NCBI GenBank assembly: GCA_903875045.1
Contig: CAIQUS010000141.1
Location: forward strand, 1-35,432
Origin: an uncultured Bacteroidales bacterium
GTDB taxonomy: Bacteria; Bacteroidota; Bacteroidia; Bacteroidales; FEN-979
Direction: 5' to 3'
Length of the DNA: 35,432 bases
Both the position numbers and the translations under genes were made by a program. Positions 27,205-35,432 of the stretch are shown here, piece by piece (the first letter of the stretch is position 1; every line of letters starts with the position of its first letter). The notes under the pieces were generated by a model that was not told the origin of the DNA, made no database searches, and saw only the letters and a program-made list of their open reading frames with translations.

Positions 27205-29172
27205 TTATTGCGGGCAATATTGTTTCAAAAGAGGTTCTGCCGCATTAATCCCCAGTTTGAGCGCCTTTTGAAGATCATTGCAACAACTATCTGATTTACC
27301 TATTTCTTTGTATGACAAAGCCCGATAATAATAAACAAATTCAGAGGTTGGGTTGAGTGCGATGCAGGTTGAAAATGAATTTACTGCTTCGCTGAAATTT
27401 TTATCAAAATAGTAGGCCAAACCAAGTGAATAATAACATTTCGAGCAAGAAGCATTGAGCTTAATTGCTTCCTGAAAATCAGGAATGGCCTGTGCAAATT
27501 CTTTCAACTCATTTTTAAGGATACCACGGTTAAAATAGGCTTCTTCATTTTTTTCTTTTTCAAGAACCTTATCAAGGTCAGCCAGTGCACCAGGGTAATC
27601 TTGTTTCATCGCTTTCGCAATAGCCCTGTTGATATAGGCTTTTGTATACCCGGGAGAACACTTGATCGCCTCATCAAAATCTGAAATGGCCAGCTGGAGT
27701 TGTCCGCTCTTGCCATAAATACTGCCTCTGTTAAAATAAGCGTTGGGATTGTTCTTATTGACCTTTATCGAATTGGTATAAAGATTAACCGCCTCCTGTT
27801 TTTTGCCTTCCTCTTCATTCAGTAAACCCAGATTATTAATGGCAGGATAAAAATGCGGATATTTAACCATTACATCCGTCCAGAAGCTGCGACTGTCGTG
27901 CCAAACCATGCACCGTTGAAAGGTAATTGCTGAAAGCACCACAACATACAATATCAGCCCGGAAAACAAAAACACCTTTGCCGATTTGAATTTCTGAAGG
28001 AGAAAACCAAAGCCCAATGCCATGAGGAAAAAGATGCCAAAGGAAGATAAATAGGTATAGCGGTCGGCCATCACGGCACTTCCTACAGGGAATAGCTGAA
28101 GAACCAATAACACATTCAGGATGAAAAACAACATTCCAAATACTATTTTACGGTCGGGCCGGACAAACCAATAATAAAACAGCAAAAGGACAAAGGCCAA
28201 AGCCGGAATTAATGAAAAATAGTACATTCCCGGCACGTAGCCCGTTGCCAGATCAGGATAGGGATAGTAGCCGCACAATTTGTAAGGAAGAACCAGCTTT
28301 ATCAGGTATTGTGTCAGTCCAAACGAGGCAAAAACAATCTTTCCCAAAAAACCGGCTTTTACAATATCGGTTGCCCCCTGTGCCTGCTGAACCATTATGG
28401 CAATAATTCCAAAAATCAAAGAGAGCAGGAAAAAAGGAATTTTTTCAAGAATAACTGATTTGTTCATGAGATCTCTCCGGTAGAAATAATCAAGAGCTAC
28501 CACTGATAATGAAAGTGTAACTGCCATTCCTTTTGACAGCAATGACAAAACAAAGAAAACCAGGGCTAAATAATAACTTTTTAAGGATTTTTTATTCAGG
28601 TACCTGATATATGACATCAAAGAAAGAAGGTAAAAACAGGTGTAGAGCAGATCCTTTCTCGCTGCTACCCAGGCAACTGATTCAACATGCAATGGATGGA
28701 TGCCAAACAAAAGGGCGGTGAGGGAGCTTAGCATAACCCCGTACTGAAGTCCGGGGTTGGAGTCGGACCTTAGCCGGACAAATAGCAGCATGGCCAGTTG
28801 AAAAACCAGGAATGTATTAAAAAGATGGATAAGGATGTTGGTAAGATGAAATGCGGTTGGATTGAGTTCAGAGAAAGCGTAATTGACCATGTATGTTAAC
28901 AGTGTGAGGGGATGATAATTCCCCAGGTTGTTAGCATCTTCGAACAGAATGGTTTTCAAATTAGTTCCGGAAAATCCTTGAATAAATTTATTTCCATTCA
29001 CATATTGACCATCATCAAAGGTGATAAACAGATTCTTTATGGCCGGTATGAAAACAATGAAAGTCAGAATCAAAATACCGGTCAACCACAGATAGCTGTT
29101 TTTTGCCGGAAAGTCAGCGCGTAATGTTTCAGCAGGTTTCTTCGAAGGTTTCTTCCGCGGTTTCTTTTCCAT
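27205..29172 (-). CDS. TMTC-like GT-C/TPR membrane protein (subfamily A)
   Basis: A 655-residue membrane protein with a basic N-terminal tail (MEKKPRKKPSKK), FDD in the first external loop (D53, D54), NYHPLTLLTYMVNY, HPLHVESVAWVAARKDLLY and MADRYTYLSSFG motifs. Six TPR units occupy about 450-650. The ATG at 29172 is 15 bases after the upstream stop; the TTG at 29187 is an unlikely start. It is flanked on both sides by relatives, the middle gene of the trio. Functional inference as for the neighbours: a GT-C-type transferase with a TPR platform. Confidence 0.85.
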   Translation of the reverse strand: MEKKPRKKPSKKPAETLRADFPAKNSYLWLTGILILTFIVFIPAIKNLFITFDDGQYVNGNKFIQGFSGTNLKTILFEDANNLGNYHPLTLLTYMVNYAFSELNPTAFHLTNILIHLFNTFLVFQLAMLLFVRLRSDSNPGLQYGVMLSSLTALLFGIHPLHVESVAWVAARKDLLYTCFYLLSLMSYIRYLNKKSLKSYYLALVFFVLSLLSKGMAVTLSLSVVALDYFYRRDLMNKSVILEKIPFFLLSLIFGIIAIMVQQAQGATDIVKAGFLGKIVFASFGLTQYLIKLVLPYKLCGYYPYPDLATGYVPGMYYFSLIPALAFVLLLFYYWFVRPDRKIVFGMLFFILNVLLVLQLFPVGSAVMADRYTYLSSFGIFFLMALGFGFLLQKFKSAKVFLFSGLILYVVVLSAITFQRCMVWHDSRSFWTDVMVKYPHFYPAINNLGLLNEEEGKKQEAVNLYTNSIKVNKNNPNAYFNRGSIYGKSGQLQLAISDFDEAIKCSPGYTKAYINRAIAKAMKQDYPGALADLDKVLEKEKNEEAYFNRGILKNELKEFAQAIPDFQEAIKLNASCSKCYYSLGLAYYFDKNFSEAVNSFSTCIALNPTSEFVYYYRALSYKEIGKSDSCCNDLQKALKLGINAAEPLLKQYCPQ

Positions 29173-29187
29173 GGTAAAAAGCAACAA

Positions 29188-30963
29188 CTAGTTTTTGTTA
29201 TATTTCAGATACTGGTTTTCAAAATAGCTTGCTGAATCCTTAAGATTAGTATTATTGGTGTAATAAAGAGCGAGATTTTTATAGGCACTGGCAACGGAAG
29301 GATCCGTTTGAATCACCTTTTTCCAAAGGGAAACAGCTTTTGGATGGTTTCCGAGGTTGATGGAAAAAAGGGCAAGATTCATCATGGCCACAGGATTTGA
29401 CGGATCATATTTCAGTGCGATCTCAACCCGTTCAGATGCTTTGGCATAATCACCGGTTTTTGAGATAGCGATTCCTGACTCCAGGCAAAGATTTACAAAA
29501 TTTTTCATCACATCCGGTTTGGTTTCACCCAAGCTGATGGCTTTGGTAAAATATGAAAAGGCACCTTCGAGGTTCTTTTTTTTCATCAATTCTATCATTC
29601 CCAGGTTGTAATAAAAAGTTCCGTACTCTTTTAAGCGAACAGCTTCAAGCAACTGTTCTTCAAACTTCACAAAATTTTCCTGTTTGAACTGATACCGGCC
29701 ATAAAAATGGTGAAACCAGGCCCGGTCGGGTGAAACTTTTAAAACAGATCCCCAGAAAGCCTCCCCATCCTTATATTTTCTTTCCTGTAACAGCGAGAAG
29801 AATCCAAGGATGATGAGCAGAATGGCGAGGATGACCCTTATTTGTTTTTTCTTCAAATCGACCCATGCTTCAGGACAAATTACAAGCAGCATCAACAGCA
29901 ATCCGACGGAAGGTAAACATGCCCTGTGTTCCAGATAATCATAGGAATCGCCGGCATTAAACATCCGGATGAACATATTGGGAATGATGAATGCCAGGAA
30001 CCACGCCAAACCCAGAAAGACAGTGGTGGTATTTTGTTTCCTGGTAAAAACCATCATGGCAACAAACGCAAGGATAATGATCAGGCCCGATAGTGTATAA
30101 AACAGAGAAAATACAGGCATCACAGCCAGGTCGAACGGAAGAAAGAACCGGGCAACAATCTCAGGAAGCATGGGGAGGTTTTTTATAATAGCACCTAATC
30201 CCTGCTCGTCACCCTGAAGTGTGCCGGTTGAACTGTTGCGTAAAAGGAACCATAACAGAATTATCATCAGCCAGCTGATGTACAATGTAATTTTGTACCG
30301 GTCAATTATCTGAATTTTGTTGATTAATATATAGAAAATAAACAGCAGCGGCAAGGCAATGGCTGACTCTTTTGAAAAAAAAGCGCAAGTAAAAAACAGT
30401 ATATGCAAGAAAAAGAATCTCCAGGATTTCTCACGGATAAACTGTAAAAAGCTTGCGAAGGCTAGTATTGCAAAAAGTGTGATCAATAAGTCATTGAGGG
30501 CCGGTATCCAAAAAACCGCATTGGCAATAAGGGGGTGTAAGGAGAACAGCAGTGCACCGATCAGTGACTTTGATTTGCTGAACCCAAGAAGCGTCAGCAA
30601 CCAAAGCAGACTGACGCAACTCAGACAATGAATGAGCAGACTTATCAGATGATAGACCATTGGACTGGTCCCGCCCAATTGAGCACCCAGCATAAGTGCA
30701 ACATTCAGTAATGGCCGGTAGTAAGGAACAGTATGCCCTAAAAAGACATCTGTTGTAAAGAGCATTCCCAGATTTGAGGCATTGCTGAGTTTGGCCTGGT
30801 TTTCGAGTACGAGTACATCATCATCGAAATATACAAAACCAAGATTCAGTGAGGTTAAATAGAGGGCAAAAGGAACAAGAAACACAATGATGCGCGAATA
30901 GTTAAATAAACGGTCGAATGGATCCGGTTTTACTTTTTTCACAATTGTATCATCTAAAAACAA
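29188..30963 (-). CDS. TMTC-like GT-C/TPR membrane protein (subfamily B)
   Basis: A 591-residue protein with YFDDD in the first external loop (D47-D49), PYYRPLLNVALM, HPLIANAVFWIPALNDLL and YDYLEHRACLPSVG, and about four to five TPR-like units from about residue 420 to the end. It is the closest relative of the protein at 9296-11077. No ATG is in frame: the longest frame starts with TTG at 30963, and GTG at 30942 is an alternative. An ATG at 30967 is out of frame by one base. It is the first of the three-gene TMTC series, 24 bases downstream of the rubrerythrin-like gene, so that gene may be its operon leader. Confidence 0.78.
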   Translation of the reverse strand: MFLDDTIVKKVKPDPFDRLFNYSRIIVFLVPFALYLTSLNLGFVYFDDDVLVLENQAKLSNASNLGMLFTTDVFLGHTVPYYRPLLNVALMLGAQLGGTSPMVYHLISLLIHCLSCVSLLWLLTLLGFSKSKSLIGALLFSLHPLIANAVFWIPALNDLLITLFAILAFASFLQFIREKSWRFFFLHILFFTCAFFSKESAIALPLLFIFYILINKIQIIDRYKITLYISWLMIILLWFLLRNSSTGTLQGDEQGLGAIIKNLPMLPEIVARFFLPFDLAVMPVFSLFYTLSGLIIILAFVAMMVFTRKQNTTTVFLGLAWFLAFIIPNMFIRMFNAGDSYDYLEHRACLPSVGLLLMLLVICPEAWVDLKKKQIRVILAILLIILGFFSLLQERKYKDGEAFWGSVLKVSPDRAWFHHFYGRYQFKQENFVKFEEQLLEAVRLKEYGTFYYNLGMIELMKKKNLEGAFSYFTKAISLGETKPDVMKNFVNLCLESGIAISKTGDYAKASERVEIALKYDPSNPVAMMNLALFSINLGNHPKAVSLWKKVIQTDPSVASAYKNLALYYTNNTNLKDSASYFENQYLKYNKN

Positions 30964-30987
30964 CCATTTGCCTGAAATATATCACTA

Positions 30988-31443
30988 TCAGTTTTCCTTC
31001 AGGATATAATCATCATACTCAATCTCAAAAGCAAGTTTATGCTTTGACTCCTCCTGGGCAAGGTTTAAAAACAAAGATTTCACCTGAGGGTTTTCAGCTT
31101 TTTCGGCCAGATTGGTGTACATCCTGAATGCTGCTTTCTCCTTTTTCATTGCCAGTATCAGGGCATCCTGATATGACATGTTGGCCGTTGGTTTTACATC
31201 AACGAGGTATTCAGCGATTTTAAGGTCTTTCACATTTTCATCTGTCAACGTAAAGTTTCCATTTTCCTTGATGGATAACAGGTTTGCTTTGTGCCGCATC
31301 TCCTCTTCGGCATACTCCTCAAAAACCTTTTGGGTTTTCTTATTTTTTGACTGAGCTGCGAGATGTAAATAAAAATCGACAGCTGCCTGCTCTTCCCTGA
31401 TGGCAAAGTCGAGGATTTCGGTTATGTTGGTGAACTCTTTCAT
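30988..31443 (-). CDS. Rubrerythrin-like ferritin-family protein
   Basis: A 151-residue four-helix bundle. The diiron ligand pattern is E18, E48-x-x-H51, E102 and E132-x-x-H135, found in REEQAA, EEEMRH, KKEKAA and EESKH. There is no rubredoxin (C-x-x-C) domain, so it is an erythrin-type domain alone. The family acts in peroxide detoxification or iron handling, often in anaerobes. It lies 77 bases from the oxidoreductase gene, separated by a hairpin repeat, and 24 bases upstream of the TMTC-like gene; its link to either is unclear. Confidence 0.85.
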   Translation of the reverse strand: MKEFTNITEILDFAIREEQAAVDFYLHLAAQSKNKKTQKVFEEYAEEEMRHKANLLSIKENGNFTLTDENVKDLKIAEYLVDVKPTANMSYQDALILAMKKEKAAFRMYTNLAEKAENPQVKSLFLNLAQEESKHKLAFEIEYDDYILKEN

Positions 31444-31475
31444 GTGATTTAGTTTTAAGTTGCCTCACCCCCCGA

Positions 31476-31499
31476 CCCCCTCTCCTCAGGGAGAGGGGG
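31476..31499. repeat. C-rich palindromic hairpin repeat
   Basis: Left arm CCCCCTCTCC (31476-31485), loop TCAG, right arm GGAGAGGGGG (31490-31499): a perfect 10-base inverted repeat with flanking C and G runs. It lies between the stop of the oxidoreductase gene and the rubrerythrin-like gene. Similar C-rich palindromes occur repeatedly in Bacteroidota genomes (recalled, not searched). On the minus strand it can also act as a terminator-like structure. Confidence 0.65.
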
Positions 31500-31520
31500 G
31501 GGATGGATCGGATATAAATA

Positions 31521-34500
31521 TTAATGGCTAATAAAAGACTTTGCGAATGCTTCTTCGAAACGCTTGGTAACAATATCGCATCCATGGTTATAATTGCGTT
31601 TATTGTTATCCTCCTTGGTTGGGCGCATGAGCAGTTTCCCATGTTCCTTTTTTTCCGGTAAAAGTGAGATGATTTCAAGAAGAATATCATGCGGGTTATC
31701 GGGGGTATTGATCCCAAACTCTTTGAGAATAGCGGCCAATTGCTCCAGAGAATTCATCGTAACATGCGGTTTCATTGATTTTTCAAATTTCTGGATTACC
31801 TTCTGGGCGTTTGTGAAGGTGCCTCCTGTTTCAGCCGGGAATGAGGCAGGTAACACCAGATCGGCTGCCTTGGCTGAGTCTGTCAGGAAATAATCCTGAA
31901 CAACTTTGAATGAAGCATGCGAGAAAACTTTTTCAATGGCGTTGCGATCGATGGCACAACCCACCGGGTCTTCGCCAAAAATAAACAGGTTCCGGATCAC
32001 CGCCTCGTTCAAACTTCCCTGCAAACACTCGGTTTCTTCTGAGCTGATCTCCGAAACGCCCCACGAATTCTTCAATCGCTGGACATAGCCCTGATCTGCA
32101 ATATCCTGTCCGCCAATTCCAAGGTGGGGACTTACCCCCATATCAAAAATTCCCTGAGCGTTATTTTTCTCCTTCAAAGCAATTAGGCCGTTGGCCGATT
32201 TGCCTAATTTCCCGGTAATTTTTGCCAGGTTGAACAGCTCCCTGGATGTATTGCCTGAAGTCTCTTTTTCTGAAAAAACAAGAATCGCATTGATTTCGTT
32301 GTTATAAGCTTCGGCGAATGCGGCAACCTCATCGGAACTGATCCCGGAAGCAGAAACCAGGGTGTTGAAATTTTCCTTCAGCAGCATGGCTTTATACCCC
32401 TCAAAACCATCCACGCGGTCGCGCAGGAAAAGCGCATTTTCCAATCCTTTGGAAAGTAGATAATGGTTCACTGCCTTTACAAAATGGTAATAGGATTTTA
32501 CCACGATTTGTTGTGTCACCTTGTGGGACATGCTGTTTTCTGGTCTTTCAGTGACCATGATGACCGGTATTTTCTTCAGAAAACGGGCATTTTGAACCAT
32601 AAATCCAACCACCGCATGATCCTTATTAATTTCGGTTCCAAGGAGGTATATTGCGCTGGCATGGCCAATTTCGGCAAAAGAGGCGTTCAGATCGCAATTA
32701 TTACGGTATCCTTCACCCCTGCCCAGGTAATGAAAACTACCAATATTGTTGGTTTTGGCTGCGGCACGTGCCAGTTTATGGATCAGATAGAGTTCTTCAT
32801 TCGACAACCGGGCACCTCCAAAAAAGGCATTTTCGACAGGAGCAACAGATTGGATTTGTTCGTGGATTAATCTGAAGGCTTTTTCAAAAGAAATCTCTTC
32901 AAACTTTCCATTGATTTTCAGCATTGGTTTTGTAATGCGGCTGGCATCATTGAGGTACTGGTAGCCAAATTTGGGAAATTTGCAAATGTTTCCATCAGAA
33001 TTGATCAGGCCATTTTCACCCGTCACCTTCAGAATGAATTCATTTTTATGGTGAAATCTGATGGCACAACCAACAGAACAGTAATTGCAGATAGAATCTA
33101 CCTGATGAGATTTTACCGGTCCGGGTTTAAACAAAACATTTTCGGTAATCGCACCTGTGGGACAGGCAGAGATGCATGAACCACACGATTCACAATAGGT
33201 GTCCTGTAAAGCTTCGCCCATGCTGGGGGCTACATAGGTGTGAAATCCGCGGTTGATCAACCCCAACGCATTGGCGCCAACGACTTCGCGGCAGATTCGT
33301 ATGCACCGGGCGCAAAGGATGCATTTGTTGTTGTCGATTTCGATGAATGGATGGCGAAAGTCAACCTGGTACTCCCTGAATTCGCCCTCAAAAGAATTTT
33401 GCCGTGCATCGTACTCGTTTGAATATTTCTGCAGGCCACAATCAAAGAAAGCAACACAGCCACATTCGAGACAGCGCTGGGCTTCGTGCTGTGCCACAGC
33501 TTCACTGGCATAGCCCAACTCCACTTCGTTGAAGTTAGATCTGGCATCAGCAGTCAAGGTGGGCATTTCTTCGCGAACCTGTGCTTCAACACTGCCAATG
33601 TAAGCTTCTTTCTGCTGCTTCTTAAAATTATCCCGCTTGCTGGTGAAAGGCTTTTTGACCGGTTGTAAGGGCATCCCCATGAGAAACTGGTGTGCGCTGG
33701 TGGAAGCAATTCGTGCCTGAGCAATGGCTTCAATAATGGTGGCAGGACCGGTTACACCATCACCGGCGGCAAAGATTGAAGGAATCCCGGTTTGCAAGGT
33801 CATTTTGTCGGCTTCGATGTCGCCCCATTTGGTGATAGTCAACTCACCACCTTCAGCATGTTGATTGATGTCATCGATGAAATTCACTTCTGTTTTCTGC
33901 CCGATTGCGGCCAAAATATAATCCACCCTGAGTTCGAAGTCAGAACCTTCAACAGGAACAGGTCTCCGCCGGCCTGATGCATCAGGTTCTCCGAGTTCCA
34001 TTTTGATACAGGTTACCGACTCTACTTCACCTTGTGCGTTTTTGCTGATCTTTTTCGGAAGTGTCAGAAACAGGTATTCCACTCCTTCTATCTTCGATTC
34101 ATGAATTTCAATCGGGTTGGCCGGCATCTCTTTTTCTGTACGGCGATAGATCACATACACTTTATCAGCTTTACAACGGATGGAAGTACGGCAGCAATCC
34201 ATGGCGGTGTTGCCACCACCCACCACTGCCACGGTTTTTCCACGGAAATCGTAGCGTTGACCAGTAATCTCCATGTTTTTCAGAAAATCGATCCCCGAGA
34301 ACACATTGCCTGCATCATCCCCCTCACAACCAACACCTGTTCCCTTTTGCGACCCGATGGTGAGGACAGTAGCATCGTATTTTGTTTTCAGTTCCTGATA
34401 GCTGAGGTTTTCACCAAGCTTTTTATTGTAAAAAATGTTGACTCCAAGATCAGTAATATTCTTCACCTCCTGATCCAGGATATCATTCGGCAGGCGATAT

Positions 34501-35225
34501 TCGGGAATTCCGTATCGCAGCCATCCTCCGGATTTAGGGGCGGCTTCAAAAATGTCAACCTGATGACCTTCAATCTGCAGGAAATGACCAACAGACAAAC
34601 CGCCCGGGCCGGCTCCGATAACCGCAACTTTCTTTCCAGTTGATGGTTTCACCTGCGGTATGTATTTTCCGGGAGAGGCCAGATCGTAGTCGGAAGCAAA
34701 CCGCTTCATGTAATCGATGCCGACGGGGGTGCCTTCATCAAGGAGATTCCGGCGGCATTCGGCTTCGCAAGGACGAACACAAACGCGGCCACAGATGGCG
34801 GGCAATGGGTTTGTTTCCTTGATCAGTGCGACCGCTTCGCTGTACTGGCCTTTGTCGATAAGAGAGATATATCCCTGAACATCCACTCCGGCAGGACAGG
34901 TTTGTTTGCAGGGACCGATGCAATCGGCATAATGGTTGCTCAACATGAGTTCCAATGCCATTTTTCGTGATTTGCGAATTCCATCATTATCGGTAATGAT
35001 CTTCATTCCTTCTGTGAGCTTTGTAGAGCATGAGGGTTGATGCCCCCTCATGCCTTCCACCTCAACAACACAAATATAACACGAGGAAAATGGTTCGAGA
35101 CGGTTATCATTGCATAAAGTTGGGATTTCAATTCCGTGGCGGTTTGCCAACTGCAGAATGGTTTCCCCCGGGTTACCTTTTACAATATTTCCGTTGAGTA
35201 TGATGTTTAATGAATTGTCGGCCAT
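31521..35225 (-). CDS. Fused 2Fe-2S / GltD-like FAD-NAD(P) / 4Fe-4S / molybdopterin-oxidoreductase-like protein
   Basis: A 1234-residue multidomain electron-transfer protein. In order: a 2Fe-2S ferredoxin (C38, C49, C52, C66), an Fe-S region with H98, C102, C106, C110, and then C145, C149, C153, C157 of the GltD-type N-terminal clusters. The FAD motif is GAGPGG (204-209), the NAD(P) motif VVGGGNTAMD (334-343) and a closing FAAGDG (485-490). A cluster region (C585, C588, C590) is followed by two ferredoxin-type motifs (C635/638/641/645 and C678/681/684/688), then the molybdopterin-type Fe4S4 motif (C713, C716, C720, C748) and a MopB-like half (about 760-1160). It resembles NuoG/formate dehydrogenase alpha fused to a glutamate synthase beta-like reductase. 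The typical C/U-H catalytic motif and the final molybdopterin-binding domain are not evident, so an electron conduit is more likely than a formate dehydrogenase. Confidence 0.82.
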   Translation of the reverse strand: MADNSLNIILNGNIVKGNPGETILQLANRHGIEIPTLCNDNRLEPFSSCYICVVEVEGMRGHQPSCSTKLTEGMKIITDNDGIRKSRKMALELMLSNHYADCIGPCKQTCPAGVDVQGYISLIDKGQYSEAVALIKETNPLPAICGRVCVRPCEAECRRNLLDEGTPVGIDYMKRFASDYDLASPGKYIPQVKPSTGKKVAVIGAGPGGLSVGHFLQIEGHQVDIFEAAPKSGGWLRYGIPEYRLPNDILDQEVKNITDLGVNIFYNKKLGENLSYQELKTKYDATVLTIGSQKGTGVGCEGDDAGNVFSGIDFLKNMEITGQRYDFRGKTVAVVGGGNTAMDCCRTSIRCKADKVYVIYRRTEKEMPANPIEIHESKIEGVEYLFLTLPKKISKNAQGEVESVTCIKMELGEPDASGRRRPVPVEGSDFELRVDYILAAIGQKTEVNFIDDINQHAEGGELTITKWGDIEADKMTLQTGIPSIFAAGDGVTGPATIIEAIAQARIASTSAHQFLMGMPLQPVKKPFTSKRDNFKKQQKEAYIGSVEAQVREEMPTLTADARSNFNEVELGYASEAVAQHEAQRCLECGCVAFFDCGLQKYSNEYDARQNSFEGEFREYQVDFRHPFIEIDNNKCILCARCIRICREVVGANALGLINRGFHTYVAPSMGEALQDTYCESCGSCISACPTGAITENVLFKPGPVKSHQVDSICNYCSVGCAIRFHHKNEFILKVTGENGLINSDGNICKFPKFGYQYLNDASRITKPMLKINGKFEEISFEKAFRLIHEQIQSVAPVENAFFGGARLSNEELYLIHKLARAAAKTNNIGSFHYLGRGEGYRNNCDLNASFAEIGHASAIYLLGTEINKDHAVVGFMVQNARFLKKIPVIMVTERPENSMSHKVTQQIVVKSYYHFVKAVNHYLLSKGLENALFLRDRVDGFEGYKAMLLKENFNTLVSASGISSDEVAAFAEAYNNEINAILVFSEKETSGNTSRELFNLAKITGKLGKSANGLIALKEKNNAQGIFDMGVSPHLGIGGQDIADQGYVQRLKNSWGVSEISSEETECLQGSLNEAVIRNLFIFGEDPVGCAIDRNAIEKVFSHASFKVVQDYFLTDSAKAADLVLPASFPAETGGTFTNAQKVIQKFEKSMKPHVTMNSLEQLAAILKEFGINTPDNPHDILLEIISLLPEKKEHGKLLMRPTKEDNNKRNYNHGCDIVTKRFEEAFAKSFISH

Positions 35226-35270
35226 TGGGTAATAGGATTTATAGTTTTTGGTTCAATTTGGGTTTGTGGT

Positions 35271-35410
35271 GACGCGTGACGCGTGACGCGTGACGGGTGA
35301 CGGGTGACGGGTGACGGGTGACGGGTGACGGGTGACGGGTGACGGGTGACGCGTGACGGGTGACGGGTGACGGGTGACGGGTGACGGGTGACGGGTGACG
35401 GGTGACGGGT
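35271..35410. repeat. 20-copy 7-bp tandem repeat with internal 63-bp duplication
   Basis: Twenty exact 7-base units with no gaps: sixteen GACGGGT and four GACGCGT. The order is 3 GACGCGT, 8 GACGGGT, 1 GACGCGT, 8 GACGGGT, so bases 35285-35347 and 35348-35410 are identical 63-base blocks. It starts 45 bases upstream of the oxidoreductase start on the minus strand. Confidence 0.95.
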
Positions 35411-35432
35411 GCATGTTAAGATAATAAGATTG

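Noticed and set aside
34032-34643. 203-residue plus-strand reading frame
   Set aside because: It lies wholly inside the well-supported oxidoreductase gene on the other strand and shows no domain of its own.
31521-35225. True formate dehydrogenase alpha subunit or nitrate reductase
   Set aside because: The fused GltD-like half, the missing catalytic C/U-H motif and the missing final cofactor-binding domain argue against it.
35271-35410. CRISPR array
   Set aside because: The units are contiguous 7-base repeats with no spacers, and no cas gene is present.

Overview
The window looks like a chromosomal segment of a Bacteroidota bacterium, probably Bacteroidales-like. The evidence is: secreted proteins with type IX secretion (T9SS) C-terminal sorting domains, SprB-type repeats, a PIDGG/PID-CTERM small protein, A-rich leaders without clear Shine-Dalgarno sequences, promoter-like TAnnTTTG boxes, and moderate-to-low GC. 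I see no rRNA or tRNA genes, CRISPR arrays, transposases or phage genes.

Left part (1-9257, + strand): a set of exported proteins. A large SprB-repeat protein, cut by the window edge, is followed by three proteins built on cohesin-like beta-sandwich domains. The second of these carries four such domains and ends in a dockerin-like module. Next come an 81-residue PID-CTERM membrane-tailed protein and a PepSY-like periplasmic protein. This resembles an extracellular cohesin/dockerin-type surface assembly that is not associated with cellulases.

Middle and right part (9296-30963): a dense glycosylation region. Five TMTC-like proteins (multi-membrane-span GT-C-type N-terminal half plus TPR C-terminal half) fall into two subfamilies. 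One YfhO-type GT-C protein is also present. Between them lies a tight nine-gene minus-strand operon (25086 down to 16354): a VioA-like sugar aminotransferase, an ATP-grasp ligase, two tandem beta-propeller glycosidase-like proteins, a GNAT acetyltransferase, a SAM methyltransferase, and a three-gene gtr-type cassette (GtrB-like polyprenyl-phosphate glycosyltransferase, a 601-residue membrane protein, a GtrA flippase-like protein) joined by ATGA overlaps. My reading is that the operon makes a modified amino-dideoxy sugar, loads it on a lipid carrier, flips it and transfers it outside the cytoplasm. The TMTC/YfhO proteins would be further lipid-sugar-dependent transferases, and the exported proteins on the left are possible acceptors. 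The acceptor link is inference only.

Right edge (30988-35432, minus strand): a rubrerythrin-like ferritin-family protein, and a 1234-residue fusion of a 2Fe-2S ferredoxin, a GltD-like FAD/NAD(P) reductase, several 4Fe-4S clusters and a molybdopterin-oxidoreductase-like domain that seems to lack the formate dehydrogenase active-site motif. A 20-copy 7-bp tandem repeat lies just upstream of that gene and contains an internal 63-bp duplication.
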